The position numbers and the translations under genes were made by a program. 64,000 nucleotides of DNA from positions 62,001 to 126,000 of the forward strand of contig VZTJ01004170.1 of assembly GCA_013397795.1 (NCBI GenBank), given 5' to 3'. Source of the stretch: Orthonyx spaldingii (Eukaryota; Chordata; Aves; Passeriformes; Orthonychidae). This document shows positions 29,403 through 64,000 of the stretch, one piece after another (the first letter of the stretch is position 1; each line of letters opens with the position of its first letter). The notes beneath the pieces are model-generated. The model was not told the origin of the DNA. It searched no databases and saw only the letters and a list, made by a program, of their open reading frames with translations.

Positions 29403-32080
29403 AAACTGGAGGTTACTGCCAGGTCTTAATAAACACTTTGTGAAAAACTTTGTGTAGACAGGCTTGATATCCTTTCCTTAAAATCCCATGAAAATTGTTG
29501 TCTTAATCCCTGGACTAACTAGAGGTAACACAATCATAAGCACACAAAGTGCCTGTTGAATCCCGCATGGAAAGGCTCTGTGGCAGGTCAGGTGGGGATC
29601 AGAGGCTCCTTTTGGCAGTAGAATTGAATTATGGAGGATTTTTTTTTCCCTTTTAAAGGAACAGCTCAGCTGACTGCAATTAGACCAATCCCACCTTTGA
29701 TGGTGAGAAGTAGGCAAGGGTGAGCCCCTTTGGTAAAGTTTTAGCCATCCTTCAGTTCAAACAAGGGACATTGTCAAGAGGGCAGAGATGAAACCTGAAG
29801 TATATCTTAAGTGTGGAACCTCAAAAGGACTAAAATAGCAGTTAAAACAGGAAAAATTGCCTGGAATCACAGTTAAGTGCTGAGGAAGGGAGAGAGGTCT
29901 GGTAAGAGAAATGGCAAAAGGCAATTTTGGCAATTTCAGTGATGCTGGGTGATATTTAGTAGATACAAGAGATGATCACTGTTGGAAATAGCAGGTGAAA
30001 TTCTGCTCTCATTTACTCCAGCAGGCTGGAAATGATTCCTTTGAAATCAGTGAGTTTAGATGCAGCACAGTTAAAAGCCAATGATCATCCATTCAGTAAT
30101 TTTATCACAATCCACCAAACATTTCAACTTGTGAAATCACTCAAAATGTTGTAGCAATTTATAAAGGAAATCTAAGGGGATTCATAGCTGTTTTATGAAA
30201 CAAAAAATGCTTTAACGACCATTTTATGTGTGTGGTTGAGCTCTGTCTCTCTCTGTCCAACAATCCTACCTTCATCAACAACTCCAGAATCTGCAAGGCA
30301 ACTGCAGCCACATCTAACAGAGCTGTAGCTGGTAAATAAGATGCCCACACGTCTGTGCACAAGCCTACACAATCTTACCTTTGTTTTCTTTCACTCTGCC
30401 TTTCACAAAAAAAACCATGCAGTGGGAAGTCATTGCATCTAATATTGTTTAATTCTACATGGAAGTTACTGGTGTGAAAAAAGGAAAATTTTTGTGACTT
30501 GTGACTGAATGCTGCAGCCTGAGGAATATGGAAACACCTTTTCTTTAACAAGACTTACTTTTACTGACTTCATTACCAGTTGCTCAATATCACGTCAAGA
30601 AGGCTGGGATGAAAGTCCTCTCTGTAACAGCTGACAAAACCAGGTATAGCCAGGAAAATGTGTGTGCTGGGATCAGTTCCAGGCGTTTGATGTTCGCCTA
30701 TGAGGATAATTAGACTTTCAGCAGGTTTTGCCTCATGCTGTGTTTCACCCTGGGACTCTGTAATTTTAACTTTCCTCAGCTGCCGAGCAATGCTCAGGTG
30801 ACCCGGGAGGGGGCTTTTGTTCAGCCCCAACTTTGACTCTTGGGGACAATGCTATGTTCTCACTCAGAACACCCCTCTGAGCAGGTAGCTTTCTCAGGAG
30901 TATAGTCTTTACATGCCTCCTTTTTCCAGCTGCATCCCTTTGTGTGGCAGCATTGTGTCCATAACCAGCATCCCAAAATCCAGAACAGGAAAAGAAGACA
31001 TTTTTAGTGTCTCTTAGTAACACAGTATAGGCACATAATTCATATAAATTACCTAAGAAATGCATTCATTTGCTGAAAGTTTCATGGGCTAAGGCCCTGC
31101 TAATCCAATTTAAATAAACACACATTTCAAGGAAATGCCTGTGATTTATCTGAGAGAGAGGACAGTGAGATGTGACGTTCTGGTAACGAGGGAGAAAATG
31201 AAGTCTGGCTGTTGGAGCTCCATCTCTCTGAGGGCTGGGAGCACAGTGTGAAAGCAGTGCACTACTTCTTCCTTCTGGCTTTTTCTTAGACCTTTAGAAG
31301 TGATTAAAAGCACACATTTCTCTACAGCAATTGTAATATGTGTGAGTGACTGCAAGAGCCCCAGCCACACGTCCCTGTGACCTCAGCCAGTGGCACCAAC
31401 CAGCTTCCCCTCCCACCTGCTCTGTCCTGGTGTGAGACTGCCCTCAGGTACAACCACCCTCTGCCCTGGCTGGGCTGTGAACCAACTCTGCCTCAAAGAT
31501 GAGCTGTGGCACCTGGAGCGCTGCAGTACCTGAAGCACCCTGCAAACCTGCCTGGTTTGCCTAGCTGGGAAACACACATCCAGCTGTGCTTCTCTCTCAT
31601 CAGATGCTGACATGCAAGAGAAAAGGAAATGCTGTTTTTAAATAGAAAACAAAGAAGCAAACTTAACCCAAGTTTACTCCAGAGGATTGAAGTTTTATTT
31701 TCAGTTACGCTTCATTTTACTGTGGTGAATGTTTCCATGACAGCATCTTTGAGTGGTTGTTTAATAAATTTAGTTTAGAAAAGTATCAGTTGTGTAAATT
31801 CCATTTGTTCTGGAAAAGCCTGATTGCACTTCAACACTTCTCTGTTAGTCCTCTGCCATTACAATTTTACAAGATATTTCGTTTATTTTATTAAGAAATG
31901 TACTAGATCTATAAAGTTTACTTTCATCTGAATTTAATTTCAGATTTTACCAATATGCTTCTATTTTATTTATTTTTGCACAAGTTTTATTAAGGACAAT
32001 TCTCTAACTGTAATACTGTTTCTTTGTCAACCTTTTTTCAGAAGAATAACATTTCATCTCCTAAAAGTAAAATTTTATAT

Positions 32081-32850
32081 AGAACCACAGAATTATTAAG
32101 TTTGTAAAAGACCTCTAAAATCACTGAGTCCAACCATTAACCCAGCACTGTCAAGTCCACCACTAAACCACATCCCCAAGCCACATTTATATATTTTTCA
32201 CAAACCTCTAGGGATGGTGATTCCACCACTTCCCTGCGCAGCCTGTTCCAGTGCTTGACAACCCTTCCATTGAAGAAATTATTCCCAATATCCAATCTAA
32301 ACCTCCCCTGACACAACTTGAGACTATTTCCTCTTTTCCTGTCTCTTTTTACCTGGGAGAAGAGACAGACCTCCACCTAGCTACAGCCTCTTTTCAGGGA
32401 GTTGTCGAGAGTGATAAGGTCCCCTCTGAGCCTCCTTTTCTCCAGGCTAAACACCCCCAGCTCCCTCAGCTGCTCCTCACACTTGTGCTCCAGACCCTTC
32501 CCCAGCTCTGTTCCCTGTTCTGGACACACTCCAGCCCCTCAATGTCTTTCTTGCAGAAGTGGACACAGGATTTGAGGTGTGGCCTCACCAGTGCTGAGTA
32601 CAGGGGGACAATCACTGCCCTGGCCCTCCTGGTCACACTATTGCTGACACAGGCCAGGTGCCATTGCCCTTCTTGCCCACCTGGGCACACAGTGCTCACG
32701 TTCAACCACTGTTGACCAACACTCCCAGGTCCTTTTCCTCTGAGCAGTTTTCCAGCCACTCTGCCCTCAGCCTGAAGAACCACAGGGGGTTGTTTTCGAC
32801 TCAAGCGCAGAACCAAGCACTTTACTTTGTTGAACTCTAAATACGTAGTT
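32081..32850 (-). mobile_element. CR1 LINE fragment, about 0.77 kb
   Basis: Minus-strand reading gives CR1 reverse-transcriptase end motifs in order: IVPLYSALVRPHL near 32600, then GRFRLDIGNNFFNGRVVKHW and NRLRREVVESPSLEV near 32200-32290. It ends near 32081 with the GGACTCAGTGATTT and TCTGTGGTTCT tail. This is the largest, best-preserved repeat of the window and is not intact. Confidence 0.93.
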
Positions 32851-35800
32851 ATATATATATATATTCTCATTCATAGAACTTCTTTCCCATTTCAGAAAAT
32901 GTATTTAGGATTGCAAATAGTTCCTGCCATTTGTATAATTTTTTCTTTAATTTTTCTTGTCAATATTTTGTTAAGGTTGGTACTAACACCACAAAACGTC
33001 CTGAACAGAATGAGCATTAAACTCTACAAACTGTTTTCAGTAAGAATGCTTTGTATATTTATTAGTCTAAAGTAGGGAACACTTTCTTTTGAAGTGTCTG
33101 ACATTGTGAAACTGTTTTTGAATTCAAGCATGCTCTTGAGGGAGAAAAAGGAGAGAAACTGGGAAAAAAGGAGCCATGAAGGTCGTGAAAATGTGTAGTG
33201 ACAAGAGACATGAAGTCCTAGTGGTTTTCTTAACTGTGTGTGAGCTACATCACATGTGATTTTTACACAATACTATGCACTGTTCCTTTGGCCTTCCAAA
33301 GATGTTAGTTTGTGATCAAGCACTCGGCATTTGTAAATACAAATCCTCATAAAGCTTTGATTAGATACAGAGAAGTTGCAACAGCCCAGAACTTACTTAG
33401 AAAAGTATTTAATAAATTATCAAGTAATTTTATTTCTGATAGGATATGTGTCAGACCTGTACTCGATCCCATCAAATCTGCCAAAACATTCACAGCACGT
33501 ATTGCACCTTTTTTCATAGTCCCTGGTCTGTATTCTGCTTTCCATCTGCATCTGACACAAAGAAGCAGGAGAAAAGCTGTGGTGCTGTCCCAAACCTACT
33601 GGGCTGCCAGCCATTATCTTAGAGGGCAATTTCCTTATACAATGTCTAGCTCTCCTGCTGCTCTCTGCCATGGATCTTGGCTTTCCTGATTCCATCCCTT
33701 CTCTGTGTTCCAAGAGGATGGTCTATGTTAATCAAGCAACCATTTTACCCTGGCAAGTCTTAAAAATCAAAGCATCCTGCAAAGAAACAGAAGGATACAC
33801 TGAGAAAACTCCACTCCTGACACTGTTTCTTGAACCATACTGGACACATCAATGTTTAGCCTTTCTAAACTGCTGAGCCTCAGACTAATTCTGCTTAGAT
33901 GGGGGACAGCTGTACAGGATCCCTGAAGTCTCATATGGACATAAGCACAGACTGCAGGAGGGAAAGCCTCCCTGGATATAAGCAGGGCTTTGCCTGAGAA
34001 TAGCTATCATATCTTGTTCCCAGTTTAGAATCCATTTCTTAAAAGATCAGACCCAGTGCCTTGCTGAAATCCAGTGAATTGTCAGGCTCTGGTACTTGGG
34101 TGACTGCCAAGGGGAAATTTTAATGTGATACTTTTCAGTGCAGGTGAACAAAAGCTGGGTGGTTCACCCCTTGAATCTCTGAAATCCTCAGGTAAGTGTC
34201 ATTGCCATGCCTGGCAGCTGCATGGGTCAGTTCAAGCCCTTCAGTTCAAGCTGGGACATTCACTGCTAAGTCAGTAATGATAATGTAGGTTAATGTTGTC
34301 TATAAAAGTGAAGACACTTGAAAAAAACCTTGAACCCAAAAAGGTTCAGAGTTCCACACTCTGGTGCTTTAGTTTTAAAAAACACTAAATGGTCAATCTT
34401 TGGAAAAAATAGAACTTGGCTGTAAGAGCCTGGCACTCACCCAATTTCTTATTTAGTTATTATTTTTATTTACATCAAATCATTTAAAACAAAGACTCAA
34501 AAGCACTACAACTTAATGTTACACTGCTAAAGGATCTTTTAATTATTCCCACTTTACAGTGATTTAGAAGTGAGATAAGACATGGCATAAATGTTGAATA
34601 ATTTTTTACCTACCACAACAAATTAAACCCCCTGTTTTAGGTTGTATTTCAAGTGCTCAGCAGAGCTGATTCCTTGGTGAGAGCCATGAAACTGAAGCCA
34701 CAGAGAAGGCCTGAAAAATACCTCACTGGGTCCAGCTAAATTTTTGGGAAGAGTTGATGTTTCACTTGTTTCTCTTCCTGTCTCATTCAGACACAGGACC
34801 ACACAGAAATGCAGCAACAGAACCAGGAGCAGAATTCAAGCAAATTCCCTGCAGGGAATATTCTGATCATGATTGTGACATTGCTGTGTTCTCTCTATAT
34901 TTTGTTTGCAACTTCACAATATTTTAGCACATTAATGTCTTCAATATGAATGCATTTTTCTCCACTTTGCCTTTTCCCACACACATTTTTCCCCCACTTT
35001 TCATTTTTCCCCACACATGTGCTCAAAGCCATGTAAATTACACAGCCACTAAATCAAAACATGTCACAAATAATGGAATCTACTGTGTGTTGACAAGGCT
35101 GGCTGTGGAAGCCAGATAAAACCTACTTGTAGCTGAGTTTAGTCCTGCCTGGATGAAGTCAAAAGGATCTTTGCTGATGTCTCTGCTAGGGGTACCTTCA
35201 ACAACGTGTTCTTTGAATATGTGTGAAGATATAATGATTTAAATGAAAATGAATTCATCCACATCATAATTGAAATTTCTATTTATTAATAAGTGGTGCA
35301 GTTTTTAAAGACAGAACATAAAAAAATCAGTTAAGAAGTATTGTTTGCATAATATATTGAAATAAACATATTAAATTTGTTCAAATATTGGACAGTGCCA
35401 GAATAGAAATTACACATACAGTTTAAAAATTACAATAAATAATATTATAAAGAGCACTAAAGGCCACTTGTATAAAAGTTGTGTTCCCTTGTCAGCCAGA
35501 ATCTGAAAAGCATCTTTGTAGCATGGAGAAAATTTCAGTGAGCAAGGCACAAATACTAGTAATAATAAGATGCCATAACTAGAAAACAAAATGCAGTTGG
35601 CTATGTAACCTTCAGTCTCAGCATGTTCTTCATGATGGAAATAGGATCCCATTTGCAGTATTTTGCTTCACTTAACTTCAGAGGGAAGCTACTCAAAGCT
35701 GAATTGGGAAGGATCAAATCTTACAGCCTAAATAATCAGAAGCAAAAGTGATACCCAGGATCTTCATTCCCAGAGTGCCCAGCTAAAAACACTTGAAAAT

Positions 35801-36129
35801 GGCTCCTTTTTCCTCTGAACCTCTGAAAATAGCCTTCAAAGTGAACACCCACATCCACCTGGGCTCCTGAAAAAGTGACAATCCCACCAAATTCATGAGG
35901 TGCTGTAGGAAATTTAGGTTTGCAGCTCTTGGGCACCCAGAGCTTAGTGGTGGGGGCTGTGGGGTGCAAGGAATCAAGATCCAGCTCTTTCCTCACCCGC
36001 TCTGCAGCAAGCAGGACGGGTTTAATTCTTAGCCAAGCAGATGTGACACCTCTGCAGCAGCAGGGCTCCCAGCAGGGACCACTGTGCTCCTTACTCTGCT
36101 TTTTCTGATTGCTTTAGGCTGTGATCTTG

Positions 36130-36235
36130 CAAACGGGTTGGACCTCGGTGCTCTCCTGAAGGCCGCACGGCAGCGGCCCCGCTGCGCCCGGGGTCAGGTG
36201 CGCTTCAGTCTGCAGCGCTCCCGGGCCACCATTTG
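36130..36235. other. Isolated CpG-rich patch
   Basis: About 100 bases with roughly eleven CpG dinucleotides and high GC, flanked by AT-rich DNA. No open frame, known repeat or splice pattern was recognised. It could be a small CpG island or enhancer, or an insertion of GC-rich DNA. Confidence 0.6.
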
Positions 36236-39200
36236 AAGCAGAAAAATTTTAAACTATTTCCACTCTGGACTGTAACAATGCAGCAACGTTACAGATAAAA
36301 ACAGAGCAAATGTAGCCAAAGTCAGTTTAGGGACTTTAAATCAATCTCTCCATGGGTTGAATTCTGTTTATTTTGCTAGGAGCCAGACTGATAAATTCAG
36401 TGCAGGGAAAAGCACAGGGAAAAGCCAAGGCAAAGGACAACAGCCATCACCTGATTAGATTTTTTTTAAGAGCCAACTCCTTACATAGAACATAAACCAC
36501 ATTTACCATACCTTCATACTTCAACTAAGCATTCACTTCTGCCTTAATCAAATATTCCCAGTTTGCATCTAAAGTGAGGAAGCTTAATTGATAATAATGC
36601 TGCAAAGAGAGGCACACAGTGTAAACACACATTCACCTTTTCGAAAACTTCCAGACATGTGGCATTCTTTAGGGACTGAAAATCAGTCTAAAAATGTAGC
36701 CAAGAAAAATGTCTCCACATCAGTGCTGTCTTTCACAAGGAAATCATAAACAAAGGCAGATTGGAACCCAGCCCTGCTCCCAGTGCCTCACTCTGAGAAG
36801 GCGAGCAGAGCAAAGCTCCACACTTTCTAATTATGAAAAATATCTCAAGGCTGAAATGTGTTGAGAATCATCAAAATTGTTAATACTTTTTAACATTAAC
36901 TACATGTAAACAAAGTGTTAGTGTCAGTCAAGATGCTAGAAAGATTTGACTCAAAGAAAATTGATAACTCTTAGAAGGTATAAATCTAATTAATTCTTTT
37001 TACAAAGACGGTTATTGACCCAGATGCCTCTCTCAAATGAAATTGTGAATAGTGATTCCTTCTGTGTGGGAACAGGTCCTGACCTTCTTAATGTTACTGG
37101 GATCACACACAGTTTATTTTGCTTTGTCCCGTTTCTATGGCAGGCACATAAACTGCAGTTCCGAGGTGGATGCACTCCCTGGAGTCACCCTGACTGGAGT
37201 CTGAAGTTTGTGTGCACATCCCAGATCAGGGATGGTCTCCAGATCTCACCTTGACACGTATCTACTGTCAGCACAGACAGCGGAACGATGGGTGCCCCGT
37301 TTTTAATCCCGATGACGTAAAGGGCAGAGAGCTGCTAAGAACAACACGCTTATGAACAGAGCAGTGACAGGTTTCAGTGTTAAGAAGCAACAATAAATAT
37401 TAAAATAAGCTAATCAGATCTGCCTTGTCTCATTTCTTGGATCTCCTTCACAGGACCCACAGATGTCCACTGCAGAGGGTCTTGCTGAGTTTACTGCCAC
37501 TGCTTTTTAAGAAGAAGCAGACTTTATCTGGCATCATTAAATTTTTCATGATGTGGCTACAAATAGCTGACCTGATGCCTTTAAGATGGATGTAGCAAAT
37601 TGGTGGTTACATGCCATAGAAAATACTGACTTCAAGGCAGTTCAGCTGCTAAGTGTGCAGAGTGCAGGGCAGCCCAAATCCCGTTTTCTCTGGGGCTGCA
37701 CTCTGTGTGCAGATGAACACTCATCCAAGTCTCTGCCCTTGCTTGGATTTTCTCTTGGAAAGAACATACCTTTATAATGAGGCTATTTATGGATTTTCAT
37801 CCAGGTTTAATACTGAGAAAAGACTCCTTTTATATGAGCTGTCATGGAAGAGAACAGAAACCTGAACTGAAGAATTTCAGTGGGAATTGGGCAGGGAACT
37901 GCGTGGCATAGCCACTGTCAAAGACAACCACAAATTTCTCAGACTACACCTGCTTTTTGACTGCCTTGATTTTTGATTGCTCACATCTAGAAAGCATTTT
38001 AAGAAGGACCAAACTCGGATGAATTCAGTAGGAATGACAGGCCCTTGACATACAAGAAAAGTGAAGCAGGCTTGTCTAGCACATAATTACATCAACTTCC
38101 GAAGTGTACCAGTGTTAAAATCATTCTTTTTCAATCTCTTGTGATGTGAGGATTAAATCTCACAAGTTGCCACAGACATCTATTACTTTCTCAGAAAGCC
38201 TGCAGCATGTACAATACAGGTATTTCCAAGAATCACCGACGGCCAAAGAATTCTCAATATGCCAAATTATAATGAATTGCACTTTTGTAATTTAGTTTTA
38301 TTCTTTTCAAATTTAGCCACAAAACTCTGCAAAACCCAGATTATCTTTCAGGTCAATGCTATTTTGTCAATTAAATAATTACCAAAATTGTGCCTCATAC
38401 CATCATAGTTACTGGCTTCAGAACAACTCCATGGACTCAACCCAGTCTTCAAAGGCTGTAACTGGTCTGCATTATTTAATCCAGTAACAACAGCAATTTG
38501 TTCTTCCTGAAGACCCATCCCAGAAGGATGAATCATGATTTAACTGAAGAAGCAGATGAAGCAAGAAGATCCTAATCCTTTAGATGTCTCTTCCAATAGA
38601 GAATAAACAATGAAGATGAAGGCAATGCCCACATCTGGGAAAGAACAGAAGCTCCCTGGATGGAATGACTGTTATGAGATGTCAGCAATACTGAGGAATT
38701 AAACAAGAAGTTTACTGTGGTGGGCAAAACCCAACAAAATCTCTTCCACTGGAGCGCTCTCTCTCCAGGGCTGTGCAATACCCAGTAAGCACTGGGAAGC
38801 CCAGTGATGTGTTCTTATGCTCAGATTGGACGTGCCAAGGATGCTCAGTTGTGCAGCTGCAGTATAATACAAGCAGTCACTACAGAAAGTCCCTTTTCTA
38901 ACGTCTTACTTGGGCCAAATCCTTGAGTCTTAGTTGGTCACTGCCCTGGCCACGGTGGGGAAGTGGTTGTGTGGAGTGACAGGGGTCGTTCTGGACATGA
39001 GGCAGGGATGGGCCATGGCAGAGAGGCTGCACCTTGGATCAGTGGGGGAGAGGTGAGAGCCTTCACACTGACTGTGTGGCCTCTGATCATCTGACATCTA
39101 AGCAAGTCACCCTCCCCTCTCTTTGAAGTTGGTAGACATTTGTTCATTGTAGATAACTGAGTTAAAGGTGAGATTACTCTCCTCCTAAAGTTGATATGTG

Positions 39201-40342
39201 CCTTGGTTCCTGTACCCTGTGCTCAGTGACTGTACTGCTTCATTTCCCACCAGCTCTAAAGAGCGTACAGCCATCAAACGTGGCATCACATGGATGCCAT
39301 TCCATGGACATCTTGACTGACACCAGCTAAGCCCTGCATAGGATATTTGAAAATGCTAATTTCACTAGCTTTAGTGGTACTACATTCCCACTGCAGTGGT
39401 GAGATCTTCGATTCATTTCTTTCCAGTGGGTCCAGTGATTTTCCTGGTCTCCTCCTTCCCAATAATTTCCAACTTCCATAAAAAATTTTTGGCTGAGGCC
39501 TAGAGAGCATGCTTATCCCTCTGTTGCTCAGGGACACATAACAAAAAAGGTGATTATTTACTCATACATTAATCTTAAATATGGCACACATTCATGGTTC
39601 GGAGCACTCTATTTCCAAGAGAAAAGGTAAACAGAGAGAAACAGATCCTGGCAGCATCCCATGCTGTGGGACTTGCAGGGAAGAGAATAGTGATTTTCTG
39701 TACATCTGAGGAGCTCAAAACACTTGGCAAATATTAAGGAGTTGAGCCTTTCAACCTGTGAGCATGTGTGGAATTGTAACTTCCAATCAACAGACTGGGA
39801 AACTGAGGCTGAATTACATTATGCATCTTACTTAGCAGCATCTAGGTCAATAAAAGAGTGGAGTGTATAAACGTGGAGTTCCCTACACTGAACAACCTTA
39901 TTTTTGGAACAGAAAGAGAATTTGGCCCCATAAGTAGCAAATAGACTTAGCAAAAATTTTCTAAAAAACAGCATTATAATCCTATATACTTTGAGCAATT
40001 TTATAAACACTAGTGATGATTTTCAAAGTAGTTTGAGGGATTTCTATTTACATTTTACAATAAATAAATACCTATGATCAATCCCAGGAGGTGGCTTTGA
40101 TGATTTAAAATCCTACCCTTAATTTCATTTCAATATTGTATTTCAGTGGTAATTATGTAGGAGATCACATGAGAAGCATTTAATTCACAAAAACATTTCA
40201 ATAAGGTCATACTTTGACTCAGCTTTTTCCCTGCTTTTGATATTAGAAATTCTTGGCTTCATTGATTAAAGATTGATTTGTTTATATTGGAAAATGATTC
40301 AGACATTATGTTTCCACAAAGGGATATTGCTCCTGAAAATCT

Positions 40343-40348
40343 TTTATT
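40343..40348 (-). terminator. KCNQ3: Candidate proximal KCNQ3 polyadenylation signal
   Basis: AATAAA on the minus strand about 365 bases past the KCNQ3 stop. Mammalian KCNQ3 has a long 3' UTR, so this may not be the main site. Confidence 0.3.
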
Positions 40349-40712
40349 TTGCTGCTCTGTTTACAAAATATAGCAAGGACCACTGTATCTTGTCTGTTAT
40401 CAATTCACCATTGTTGTATTGAAGAGTATCAGATAGATATGTATCATAGAAGAAATCAGCTGTACCATTTATATAGGGCAAAGTCATGCAAACCATGCTC
40501 AAAACTAAGCTCCTTAGTTTTGGTAGCATGAAAAAAACTGCATTAGTAAATTGTATGAAATGGTGCAGAATGACTACCACTAATATCACATGCATCTTAT
40601 GCAGCCATTGGTGTTTTGAACTAGTAAGCTTTGGGTGTAGAGTAAGTGAGATATACAAAGTATGCTTACAATACAAGGAGAAGTCAACCAGTGACTGCCC
40701 CCACACGCACTT

Positions 40713-63497
<22,785 letters not shown>

Positions 63498-64000
63498 CTG
63501 AAAGCATAGAGTGATGCAAGATTTTAGACATTTCTTACTCAGAGAAAAAAAAGGGGATTAATGATGAGAGGAAGTAGGTCTGTAGGCAGAGATGGAGATG
63601 GCTACATGGAATCTTTGTGCAGTTCCCATGCTTTTCCTGCTGCTCCACTGATGGGACAGGAGGTTGTCATGATCCTCCCAAGGACCACAGGCCACACCAA
63701 ATTATTTTAAGGTCCTCAACAGGTCTCTTGAACACTTATTGCCTTTCCAAGGTGGAGGTGTCCAGGTGCTGTGTTGCTTTCCACTCAGGGGAGAGTGAAA
63801 CTCTGCTTGCCTGACACAAGGGCTGTGCTAAACCATACTCTGGATTTGGGTGTACAGGACTTCTCATCCTCTGTGAAATTCTTTCCAAGTCTGGATCTAA
63901 AGGAAAAACATCCTAAAATCTGGGCTTGGGACAGTTTCTGTTGCTATTCATCCCATCTCAGTCAGAGCTTGTCTCCTTCTTATCTGAGGACTTTGCAGAC

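Larger units (their letters stand above)
25222..40342. other. HHLA1-KCNQ3 intergenic region
   Basis: About 15 kb with no recognised protein-coding exon on either strand. It contains a 0.8 kb CR1 (32081-32850), a CpG-rich patch (36130-36235), a homopolymer A run (25903-25917) and possibly part of a long KCNQ3 3' UTR on the right. Upstream non-coding HHLA1 exons may lie on the left side. Confidence 0.6.

Noticed and set aside
29397..29405. TATATAAAA on the plus strand as a promoter
   Set aside because: No plus-strand exon, frame or transcript evidence follows it.
32251..32715. Open frame of 154 codons on the plus strand
   Set aside because: It is the antisense reading of a CR1 fragment; the sense motifs lie on the minus strand.

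Overview
This is vertebrate nuclear DNA, almost certainly from a bird. Coding sequence occurs only as short exons with GT-AG junctions, most of the window is intron or intergenic, and the recognisable interspersed repeats are CR1-type LINE fragments, some ending in the ATTCTATG-like 3' tail typical of avian CR1. I found no bacterial operon, CRISPR array, rRNA or tRNA. The species cannot be named from the sequence alone.

Three genes lie head to tail on the minus strand, so each reads from high to low coordinates. From right to left they are: the 3' portion of KCNQ3 (nine coding exons, 63497 down to 40713); HHLA1 (fourteen coding exons, apparently complete, 25188 down to 12002); and the 5' portion of OC90, otoconin-90 (five coding exons, 8150 down to 693, plus a likely non-coding first exon and TATA box near 9193-9268). 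The same neighbours occur together on human 8q24.22, which supports orthology. All exon coordinates were read by hand from splice consensus, codon phase and remembered similarity to mammalian orthologues. Phases agree at every predicted junction.

Region by region: 1-9268 is OC90. 9269-11778 is a short gap to HHLA1 filled mostly with old CR1 pieces. 11779-25221 is HHLA1, with compact exons in its right half and a CR1 copy in its last large intron. 25222-40342 is intergenic, with one 0.8 kb CR1 and a small CpG-rich patch near 36.1-36.2 kb. 40343-64000 is KCNQ3, including a 10.8 kb intron at 49827-60677.

The genes are not known to form a pathway. KCNQ3 is an M-current potassium channel subunit; the window holds the end of S6 and the whole cytoplasmic C-terminus with calmodulin-binding, assembly and ankyrin-G-binding segments. 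OC90 is a secreted PLA2-like matrix protein of otoconia. HHLA1 is a secreted protein of unknown function. I see no previously undescribed system. The points most worth checking are the long run of symmetric exons in HHLA1, the native promoter of OC90, the 27-nt KCNQ3 microexon and two small CpG-containing non-coding patches.
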